Shown here one piece after another: positions 51,101 through 63,100 of a stretch of DNA of 64,000 nucleotides. Origin of the DNA: Lanius collurio (taxonomy: Eukaryota > Chordata > Aves > Passeriformes > Laniidae); the NCBI GenBank assembly GCA_020086605.1, contig JACBWW010000017.1:10831032-10895031 (forward strand). The letters are read 5' to 3'. The notes under the pieces are model-generated. The model was given only the letters and a program-made list of their open reading frames with translations, did no database searches and was not told the DNA's origin. The position numbers and the translations under genes are program-made. Positions within the stretch are counted from its first letter, which is position 1; each line of letters starts with the position of its first letter.

Positions 51101-54100
51101 TGTGTGTTTGCTTGTTCTGGAACACTTTTGTGTAGCTTTTTTATCCCTTTGTCATCCACAAGCACACATATCAAACCAATAACTTTCTTGGTCTTCTCTT
51201 GCCACTGTATAATTGTGCATTGTTCTCCTGGTTTTAGGGTGCTACTAGACAGAGCGCATTCGGACTACGATAATGCATTTCATCATCTGGATTTGGAAAG
51301 GTTTTCCTCATCACAACACTCTTCAATCAGTCAATTTGCCAATACCTCAGAAACAAATACCTCGGACAAATCTTTCTCAAAAGACCTCAGTCAGATACTA
51401 GTCAATATCAAATCATGTAGATGGCGGCATTTTAGGCCTCGGACACCATCCCTACATGACAGTGACAATGATGAACTCTCCTGTAGGAAATTTTGCAGGG
51501 GTTTAAATCGAACAGGCACAGCACAACCCGGGACCCAGACATGCAGTACCTCTATACAAAGTAAAAGTAGCAGTGGTTCAGCACATATTGGTATGTTTAT
51601 TTTAACAAACTTGCTTCTAGAAGTTTTAAGCTTATGTCAGAAAATCCAGAATATCATTAGGTCATCCATACTTTGCACTGTGGTCTGTTTTGATGGTAAC
51701 AGCCCATCTTCACATGTATCTCCTTTTTGCTACGCTGAATTTATTTGCGTTTATTGCTAACAGTAGTGTACTGCATCTGAGATTTATACAAATGGTACAG
51801 TGGTATGTAATTACAATTTTAGAAACATAAAAGTTGAAAAAACAGTATTGTGTAGGGTTTAAGTTGACTGAAGATTTGGATTTTTGAAATTAAAAATACA
51901 TTAATTGAAATGTTGATATAAAATGTAGATCAAGGACCAAATTTTTTCTATACAAGGTGTGGCAGTGATGGGAAATGTTTAGGTTAAATGTTTACATTTA
52001 AAATCCCAGCATGCTATGAATTCTTACTTGAACTTAAATGCCATTTCCCAGCTAAGAAGTACCCAGCCCACCCTCACTGATGCATCTGCTTATGCTTAGC
52101 AAAACACTTGGACTAATCACCTCTACATCTTGTCAGCAAGTGGCAGTTTACATCTTATAGAACATAATTACAGATTTGAGGATCTGACTCTGAAAAAACA
52201 TGATGTGGTAGTGGTCATTAAACAAAGATAGCTCCCTGAGGGAGTTATCAAGGATGAGTCATGGTAGGAGATAGTGAACACTGCCCCTCCTGTTTTAACA
52301 GCTTGTGAAGATGATAATAGAGTACATGCTATTGGTTACATCTTATATTGTAACCTAGGACATGCATATACCTAATAAACTGAGTTGTGGGCTGTTTTGG
52401 TGATTTGCTTTGAAGACTGTTATGCTGGTATCAGATAACCTTAATATTCTGTTTGCCACTATATTATGTGCCTTCCCTTCTGTATCATTTTTGAGGTTTT
52501 TTCCTGAAAATTCTTTCTCCTTGCATTTGTAGAGCTAGTGAGCAGCTTTGTTCTGCTGCTTTATTTTGTGCTTCCTCTCCATGCTGTCCTAGAGTAGGTC
52601 CTTGCCCTCCTATGCTGCTTTCTTCTTTCATGGTTGTTCTTGCTGGATATGTAATAGGGCAAAAACTGATGGTTCTTCTGGTTTGTGATCTTACTGTGAC
52701 TTTTGGTGTTTAAATTCTGCCCTTTCACTGGTTTGAATCAGTAAACCAAGTCCAGCTGAATGAGGGCATTCTCTGCTTGGTGGCCAGTCTGAATTGTGAT
52801 AAATGGTAGCTAGATTACAAGTGTGAAAACAAAACTAATGTGTGTTGAATAGACTGTAAATACACTGAAAAGTATTAGTGGGTGGTGCTTTACATATGAA
52901 AATCACATAGACTTGAAAAATTGGCTGGTGGATTTTAAAGCCCATATCTCTGTGTGTGTCTGTATAAATAAACACGCGCACATCCTTTTAGAGTGTTTTT
53001 TCCTGAAATAGATGGTAAGGAATCTACATCATTTAGGCATTAAATGGAATTGTTATTTATGTTGATGAGTCCCATAGAAGGTTTTAATTGTGTGGTTGCA
53101 TTTTGAAGCCTGTGGGAAAGTAATGCATGCTTGTAAGTACTGGGTATATTACATTCTTTTGTGCTTGGAATTCTGTGTGGATGATTTAGTATCTGTGAAA
53201 AATATTTAAATTAGTATACCAAGCTTTTCAAAATACAAATGTGGAGTTTAGTTTCATAATTTTTTCTTTTAGAATTTGATACAGCAATTAAATGTTCAGT
53301 AAAAAAGTATAGCTGTCTGAATTCATAGATACACTTTAAATCGGTTGCCAGAGTCCTTGGATAGTCACTTGCTATTAATATAACTAGGTGGATTGTGTCC
53401 ACATAATTAAAAATAATCTTAATTGTGATTCTTGTTGCATTGGAGGTATATATGAGTCGGTGTATATGGGGTGTACTGCTGATCACTTGTTTAAGTGTAG
53501 GTGTTTGTAAGGAGCACAGTCTGCTTCATCTTGGTGCCAGTCTGGTTTTAGTGTTTTTTTGGGTTTTTTTTTTTTTTTCCATTTCTAAAAGGATTCTGTG
53601 AGCTATGTTGTCTATATAGATCACAGGGATGTTTGCATGTCTCATGTATGAGTCTTATTTCTTCAAAGATGCCTGTCAGTGGGGGCTACAGCTGCTGAGT
53701 TGTGTCTTTATACTTTCTGTAGCAAATACTGTAAAGAACATCTTAACAGCCATTGTGAATTTTTTCTAGTAGTTACTACTGCAGCTTACTAACCCTGTAG
53801 GGTTTCCCTGTTCCTTTTTCTTAGTTGTTTTTAAAGCTGGGAGCTTGTTGTGGGTGTGGATTTTTTAGGTTTGTTTCTTTGCCTTTTAGGTTTTTGAAGT
53901 GGCAATTGGTCATTTGTCAGAAAACACTTAGTAATACATCTCTATTTTAAGAAATTTTATCTTTTCACTGCTACTGTGAGTTGTGGTCAAACAATATTGC
54001 TTACTTTTGAGGTGTTCATCCTAGGATTCTGTAGTGACCAGCAGAGGTGGTCATGTTGCCATATGTATTGTGTGCCATCCCATAAGTTTTTTTATTGTTT

Positions 54101-57100
54101 CCCCACTAAGAAAGTCTTGAGCTTTTTCTGTCTTGCGTGATCCAGACATGCTGCTGACATGGAACAACTGCTGTGGCAAACCCTTTCCTTGGGTCTGTTA
54201 TATGTGGTCAGCAGGGCCATGAAGTTGAGATGGTGTCTTGGGTCTTTTGTTCACGGGAACATATGTTACAAAAGCTGTGCTGTAACATACCATCCCTGGC
54301 TACAGGGAGTATTAATTTTCATCCTAAAGATCAGAGAGAGGTTTCCCCAGAGCTAGGTGCTGTATAAACGTTCTGAAGTGCCTTTGATCCTAAAGAAAGA
54401 CAATTTATTCTGTTCTGACTTCCAGAGTGCTCAGTATTAAAGATTTGTGGAAGTTGTTCCATGCAGATTTTGCATGTAAACCAAGAAGGGGTGTCTTAAA
54501 ATCCCTTAAAAGTTACCTGAACACTTGTGGTGTGCTGAAGGCTAGCCTATGGCAGCAGGATCAAGTGGCCAAGTAGCATCACTTGTGTAGAGTGCGGTTC
54601 CTTCTGATCTTACTGAAGAATTATGAAAAAGTATCCTTTGCCTTCTTGAAAAAAAGAGCTGATTAAAAAGTATTGACACAATTTTTCAGAACACCACTAA
54701 AAAGGAAGCAAGAATATTAAAGCACTATTGTTGAGGAGAATTAACTTGTTCAGCAGCAGAATTACTTCAGAAAAGGAGTCTGTATTGCTAGCAAAATTAC
54801 TTCAATAAAGGAGCCTGTGTTGCTGGCAGTGTCAAGTTTCTCAATCATAATCTTAAGAGGTGGAGTGTACAGGAGGCCTGAGTATTGATCTGAAGTGTTT
54901 GATTTGGTTCTGCCAGGCAGATAGTCTTTGGACTGCATCACTTTAGAGACTGTGCTCTCTGCTGGAGACTATTAAATGTGTTGCATTCACATTTTTCAAT
55001 GGCTGGATCTCATAAACAAAAGTTAGAGACACTTAAAGCTGCACACATGGATCATTCCCTTGTCAGCCTTGTGTTTAGGAAGCAGAGCAGAGATACCTAT
55101 CGCTAGTGAAATATTGAAGCACTGGTTCCCAGGCTCTGCAGTAAGAGCAGGCAACAGTCTTGCATTCTGTTCCTTTCTGCCTTCATCACCCAGAAGCTGG
55201 ATCACTTTGAAAACAGTGTCTAAAAGCTGGCAAGACTAAAGAGGCTGGTGGTGCGCTTGAACCTGCTCACTGAGTTGGGAAATTACTCTTTGAGAAGAAG
55301 CCTTACTGAAAAGTATCAGGTTTTGTGTTTGTGACTGTAGATAATACTGTGTATGAAAAGCTGTGGGTATCCAGAATATAGTCAAATACCTTGCCTTTTT
55401 TTTTAAACTAGACATTTAAGTGATGTGGTGCAAATTGTTCATTGCTATTCAGTAACTTCCCAGTAAACTTGCATGCCTTTTTTTGACCTCCTAATCTGCT
55501 TTTTAAAATCAGTTTTGCATGCCTGGGGGTCTAGCAGGGTAGTGAGCTGTGCTTCCATTTCCCAAATATGTAATGTTGGTTGATGGATCTGTACTTGTTC
55601 AGCCTGGAGAAGAGAAAGTTTGGGGGTGACTTAGTTGGGACCTTCCAGTATCTGAAAGGATTTCTACAAGAAAGATGGAGAGGGACTTTTTACAAGAGCA
55701 TGTAATGACAGAAAAAGGGGGAATTGATTAAAACTGAAAGAGAATAGGTTTAGATTAGATATTAGGAAGAAATTCTTTACTGTGAGGGTGGTGAGGCACT
55801 GGAACAGGTTGCCCAGAGAGGTTCTGGATGCCCCATCCATCCCAGGAAGTTTTCAAGGCCAGATTGGATGGGGCTTTGAACCTGCTCTAGATGAAGGTGT
55901 CCCTGCCCTTGGCAGAGGGTTTGGAACTAGATGATCTTTAAGGTCCCTTCCAGCCCAAACCATTCTATGATTCTATATTGTTTTGTCATGTTGTCATTAA
56001 GGTGTTACACCTGACACCAGATTTTAGACAGGCCTTTTCCAGAAAGGAACAGGAGGGAGCTCCTCAATCCTTGTGGCAATTCCTTGTAGCAATGTAGAAG
56101 GACTTATCCGTGGCTTTCATTCCATCACTGGTTGTTTGGATGTTATTTAACCGTTGTAGCTGTGGTATTCTCGACACTGCTGTGTGTTACTGTTTTCAAT
56201 TTTTTGAAATACTTCTTTCACATTGCAAGATAAACTTGGTGATAAAAAATACTGAATTTTGTAATGGCCACTTCCAGTTATCATTGGAATTTAATAGTCT
56301 TGGCCCATTTGTGGCTGCACTGTTGAGATCCTAGTTGAAAAGCAATGGCATTGAGAGTAACAGGTGCTTATAGCCCATCATAAACTTAGTTGAAGGAGGA
56401 AATACTAAAAGGAAAAGCCACATTAGTCTGGGAAATGTGACTGTGGATGGGAGAGGAGTCAATACTTCCTAAAACATCTGAGCACTTCCAGAGAATTCAA
56501 GACTTTGTAGTCTGACCAGATTTTCTTGTTCGGTTTCAATTCAGTTGGAGTAAAACTTTGCTCCAAAGCAGTGTATCTCTGGGCTTGTGGAACTGTTACA
56601 CTTTGCATCCCATGCAAGGATGGTCACATTTGTAACTGCACAGTAAACTGTGTGTACCCTGACTGGCATGTGACATTTTGGTGGAAACTAATTTTGAGAA
56701 TAATAGGCATACAAATGTAAGCGCATAGCAAGTTTTCTAGCTTTTATTTAATGGCTAGTAAAAAATCCTTATTATTTTCTGTCTTCTGCTACCAAGTACA
56801 AAGTGCGTATATAGACCTTATATCTAGTTTATAATTTCTACAGTTCTGGTGGTAGGAGTTTCACACTTAAGTTCTTTTGGGCTGATATAAAAGGACATAA
56901 TGATTCATGTTCTCATAGTGTCTAGTAATGCCATGTTTAAGTAAAACCAATCTTGAACTTCTTTTCAGAAGGTGAAACATCTTTGGGTCTGATGCATCAA
57001 ATACTAAATCACACTGCTGACTCTAAGTCTCTCCAATCTTCTGAATTCACTGGTGAGAATTTGCTATACAGTAGAAAATCTTTAACCAGGCTATGTATGC

Positions 57101-60100
57101 CAGATAACATCTCTCATAAGATAGAGATTTTAAAGTGTGATGTTCTGGGTTACTTAGCATTGTGATCGATGTTTGCTTTGCATGCACTTTGGCATTAGTA
57201 ACCACTGATTGTTGTCTTATACAGCAGGGATGCAATGCTCTCATGTAATTTCCTTAAGACATTGTGACATGATTTATCATCTTCCCACACACATTAGCAG
57301 TTCTGTAGTTTATTGAATTTCTGAAAAGTTTGGAAGCTTTAGTTAACCTGCTTCTATTTCCTGATCAAAATTGCCTTTTTAATGGTTATCACCTCCACTG
57401 AAAGGATTATGAAATCTAGTATTCCATAAATGGGTTAGAGAGGTTCTTTGAACCTCATGTAATCTTAATGTTTCAGTTTTCCCACTGAAATACCATTTCT
57501 ACTCTTGAGAACGAACACTTGTTATGAAACAGCTTTTAAGCTACTGTAATTTAAAGATCTGATTCTTAGGATTTCACAGGAGTGAAATGCTTGCTGAAAG
57601 GTTTAATTATGTGGTTTGAGTCTCTCAGTATCAAATTTTTTTAAAACTTCATTAAAGAAAAAAAAAGCTTAGATAGGTCATTGTGCTTATTCCACCAAAG
57701 CTTGCTCAGTTTGCCTGGCAAATCTAGTGAGCATCTTCCATTCAGGAAATGAAAAGGAATTCCAGTAGAGGGACCAGGAGCTTACAGATGCATTTTCTGG
57801 GGTATGCTCCCTCACTTTCTTAGGAAACTGGTTATTGTGGTCAACTTTTCTAAAGTCTTTATTTTCCTGCTTGAGGGCAGAAGAGTAACAAGTGAGTAAC
57901 CTCACAGTAAAACTTGCAGAAGTAGCTGGGAGGGGAGGCTGTGGCTGTTTATCATGAAAAGACCCATGTGTTCTTACAGATTGCACAGCCAGCCCCCCCC
58001 CACAGACACTCGTCACTGGTGTTGGCCACTAGTGGGAAGGAGTCGAGTTTTCAGAGAAGCTAAATGTAAGCTACAGCATTGTAAGGCTAATACGTGTTAA
58101 ATGCTGTGGTACAACCAGCGAGCGCTGTTAGAATAGTTTTATGTTGCAGTATAAAACTGTGAACTATGGATCTTTGGAAAGTCCAGTGACAAGTGTCACT
58201 GTTACTATGTGCTCCAAAAAACAATACCTGCTGAGTATCACCATCCCACAGAATTTGGTTGATGTGTAATCAGAATCATGCAATTGAAAAATGATACTCA
58301 GTGGCTTAGTTTGAGGAAAAAATAGGTACATAATTACCCAAATACTCATATAAATGAATGTAGGAAAACACATTCATTGTGCAGTAACTCAGTTTTTGAT
58401 AAAACAAGATTTGTAGCTGTCACTAAGGAGATACTGAGCAGTCATTTATCCTGTCAGTCAGGATCAGTAATGTACAGTGTTTCTTCTACCTTCCAAAACA
58501 TTTCCTCACTGCCAAAGTATATCACCAGTACAGTTGCAAAACATTTGTTTGTGTTGTCCCAAGCTGTTAAATGAACAGGATAACAACATAACACCATGTA
58601 CTGACTTCAGATCTGAAGGTTGTCTCATCTGAAATGTTACCACTTGATATAGTGTGCTGCAAAAAAGTAAGGAGCATTCATATATCCAAGTCTCTTGGTA
58701 GAGAGCTGCTCATCTTCTGATAACCATCTTGAGATATGAATAATTCCAGGCAGAATTGTGCCTTAAAGTTTCCTTATTTAAGGTTAGAAAAGGAGTTGGG
58801 GTAAATTAACTTAAGAGTCAAGTGACTTGGGTAAATTACTGAAAGTGTCTTGGAAAGTGTATAGAAGTTTTGTGGCAAGGTACAGCTGTTAGCTGTGAAA
58901 GACAGTTGAGATATTCTGAAATGGTAATGTTCTTATTTATTGTGTATTAATAGTGGTGGTTGAGATTTCCACCTGTACCCATCACTGTGTAGTGAATGAA
59001 ACTGAGTGTTTTGTCACTGTTTAATTTGGTAAATCCTGTACTATTAAATAATGATTACTGTATGACAGAACCATGACCACTGAGGTCTGAGCATGCTGTT
59101 TGAGAAGAGTCTGTAAGCACTACATCCCTGTTTGGGGCTGCTGAAGCAATGACCTGTCTTAAAATCTCATATGTCATCTTTAACCACTGAATGTTATTTT
59201 GTCCCCTTTTTAGGACATCAACCTGTTGTTTGCCTTTCTGTTGCTTTACTAATGATTTTTAAAGCCTTGGAGGTCTCCAGTAATGCCAGGAATCTGTAAC
59301 TTTGTGTAGTGTCGTGTAGCAATACTCTCCTGAGTCACCAGAAATGCAGTTACTGATATAAATGTTCAGAAAAGCTCTGGGCTTGCTGCTTGCCTGCTCA
59401 GTTTTTTTTCCTGGCAGATAAAGAGCGGTGTGTGACAAAAAAGGAATGACATTCATTTTTGCTGTTTCTTCTACATGTACCATTTTTCTTTTGACACACA
59501 TGAAAGGTTTTTAGCTGTGTCCTTTCTTGTTTTTAGAACAAAAATGAGAAGAGAGAATAAAATTTTTGGAAGAACGTTCTTAGGGATACTCATTGGTTTT
59601 TTTAGATAAAATGATGTTAGCACGATACTGAGTTTGGCACCCATCCAGTTGCATCAGTGCTGCATTGCAGACAAGCAGAAAGTGTTCTCTGCAAGCCATG
59701 TAACACATTAATAACAACTATGTTTTTATGCAGCAAAGCATTCTGTTTGAATTGGTTCTTTAAAAAAAAGACAGCTGAACTTAGACTTGCTCTTTGAGAA
59801 GCTCAGGTCTGTGTCTGCAGATACAGAGGCACAGTCAGTCAGGACACCCATGACTTCGCTGTGCTGAGCATATATGTGATTTCCCCAGTTCCAGTCACAG
59901 TTGGGTGCCACAGGAAATGAAATATGTAGGGTTAAATAGGTGAAAGTACTTTCATGTAAAATACATACAATTTTTTTTCATGCATGGGAATGATAGTTTT
60001 CAGAAGCAACTTACATCTCACAATTAATATGCTTATCTTTTCAACTGAAATGTAATGTAAACTGTAGACTGAGAGCAGAAGGGGAAGAAACCAGTGGTCA

Positions 60101-63100
60101 TGTTCACAAAATACATGGTGGCTTTTAACAGAAGAGTAATAAAGTATTCTGTCCTAGTTTACAGGTATTCAGAAGGAATTTTGATTTGGATAGTTTGCGG
60201 TGATAGTAATGTTTTCATTAAAACCTTCATTGTAGTATTGGCGTGAAGAGGGAAGACCTGGCTTATGTAATTACAATCTATAACCTGTTCTGGTACGTTA
60301 GCATGTCTGTCTGTGGAATAGAAAAGGAATATCAGATTATTTTAGGAAGCTGTAGCTTGCAGCAGCCCTTTATGAGCAGTGGTGTGTTTCTAACTTGGAT
60401 GCAACTGACTCAGGTTTTCACAGTAATCTGTGATAATGTTATAAGTAGTATTTTGAAGTGTCTGTTAGACTTTTAATAAGGGAAACAGCAAAAATGTTGG
60501 TGTTTGTTTAATCTAAATTGAAAAAAGCTGAAATTAGTTGTTCTTGAGCATATTTTCCAGGTAGTATTTTTAAGTGGAGGAGAAGCAGTTAGAATATAGA
60601 TGAAGATGATGGTGGTAGTAGGGTTCTTCTGTCACTTGTTTCCTTTGACAGCTGTATAACTTTCCAGACTGGTGGGAAGCACACAATTCAATTCTAAGTG
60701 TGCAAGAAATGAACTGATGTACCATTTCAAAAATACAGCTTTTCTAAATGTCACTTTTGGAAAGAAGGGAGAGCACTTCCAGCCGTTTGTTATTTAGCAT
60801 AGTCTTTTCTAAACAAACATGGCTTGTCTCCATAAGCTTCATCTGCTGTTGTTCCAAAAGAAAGCAGTATTTTGGAGGTAGTTAAACCAACACAGGTGAC
60901 TGCATTTACATCAACTGTTTTATAGCTAGAATCTTAAATATATTTAGGACTTGAAAACTGAAATGAACTCTTAATAAATTTTGCTTAAATAGGCACAAAT
61001 GAGGTGATTGTGATGGTGGAAGCATTAATCATAGTTAGAGATGTTGGTACAACATCCTTTTTTACCCTTTTTTGCCCTTTTTCTTTAGCATTCTGTGTAT
61101 TGTCTTTATTTATATCACTTATGCAATATATTCCTAAGCAATATATTAACAATGTTATACTGCAGGATAAAATCATAGAATATATGTTGATAGAATCATA
61201 GAATACACTGAGTTGGAGGGGACCCATAGTATCAAGTCCCTGCTGTCCCTGCATTGGTCACCCCAATAAATCAGACCATGAGTAAAATAAATGGAACCTT
61301 CAATATCATTCGCACTATGTTGGCTAAACATACGTTGATTCTAAATTTTAGGGTTTGAAAAAACAATAAATTATGCATCTCTCAGTACGAGAACAGTATA
61401 TCCATTTTCCTCCCTCTGTTACTGCTGCTCAGCTTTCTATATGCTAATCTTTGTGTGCTAAAGCTTTCTTGCTCTGACTTGTATTGGATGGCAGCTTAAA
61501 AAAAATCTAAAGGAGTTGTAAATTTTATTTTTTATGTAAATTAAACAGCCATCTCCTTGAGTATTTGGTCAGTGAGTTCTAATTTGTTTGGTTTGGGGTT
61601 TTTTTTTAAAGTAAGGACATTATTGAGTGAGGTTACTACTTTTAAGCTATTCCCCTAAGAATATTTATAAAATCTTGCAGTGATACTTAACTGTAGAAGT
61701 ATTTAGAAGTAACTTGTTGCTTATGGCAGTATAAATAAGTGCTACATCCTTACTTGCTCAGAGATGTTACTTAGAAGAAAAGGTAACCGGAATGTAACAG
61801 CTGAGTAAAATTTAATAGGTTCAAGTGTTTAGATATGAAAATGCTGGTAATAATTCCAGTGCAATTTCGAATACACACTAGAAGTAGTTTGAACAATATT
61901 GAAACACCAAAAAAAGACAAGAACACCAGGAAAGTGCATGCTCAACAGTGTTTGCTCTGATGTTTCCAAATATTGCAGCCACTTACACTGACTTATTGTT
62001 CAAATTTTACATAAGATATAATTGGTCTTCAAAATCCTGCTGTATCTAGAAGTAGGACATTATTATAGTTTTGATGCAAACATATTTTCTTCAGGCAAGC
62101 AAACTTGAAGGAGTAGACTAACAAAAGATTTTTAAAAAATGCAATTTGTGAACAGGATTTAAGTGTGGTAGTGATTTGTTGCCGAGCAGTAGTGAACTTC
62201 CTCAAAAGCGTGACACTTGTACAATCTGAACATAAAATTGAAGGAAAATCTGAAAGGTGTATCCTTTGCAAGGGCATTCACACTCTAACCTTGATTCAGT
62301 TTGTAAATTGAAATCTGAGGCTTCATTTTGGTTTGGAAATGTAAAATAAAATCCTTGCACTGAAGTTAGTTAATGAAATAATGATTCTGCTGCACCATTG
62401 GGCATCCCCTTGTCAATCTGTACAATTAATGCTTTGTCAGTTTTAAAGCTGTGGGTTAAATGGACAAAATTCTGCCTGACTTGTGATGCACTGATTACTG
62501 AGTCACCTCTCAAAGGTTTTAAAGAGAATGATATTGTTCTGTGAAATTTAGTATTGATGGAGTTACTTGTACATGTGTAGTTACAAACAAAAAAAACCTG
62601 TACAGCCATAGTCTGCACAGTTGTGAGCATGGCATACCTAATGTTGTCAACTAAAACATAAATCTTAATTGTAGGCCCTTGCTGCTTTCAGAATGCATTG
62701 CAGTTGCCAAGTTTGGCATGTAAACCTATTTCACTAATAGGGCAGATACTGTAGTTTCACAAGGTAAAAACAGTGATGCCATTCCTACCTAATCATTCTT
62801 TTTAATCTGTTTATAAAAAGTTTTTGGTGGGCTTGTTTGTGTTTTGGTTCCTTTCTCCCTTTTTAGTATCTTGAACTAAATTCATTTAAAGCCTATATAC
62901 TAAACAGAGAGAGAGGGCGTAGTTTGAACAAAAATTTCTAGGAGGATGTCAGCCTTCTTGACATAAAGGTGCATTAAGGCTCTTAGGAACTTGCTGTGGT
63001 AGGTTTTTTTGGGGGGGGGTGGGGTGTTAGGTTTATAAAGTAGTGTTTATATACACAACTCCTACGTATTTTGATATAGTATTCTCTCATTTTATATTTT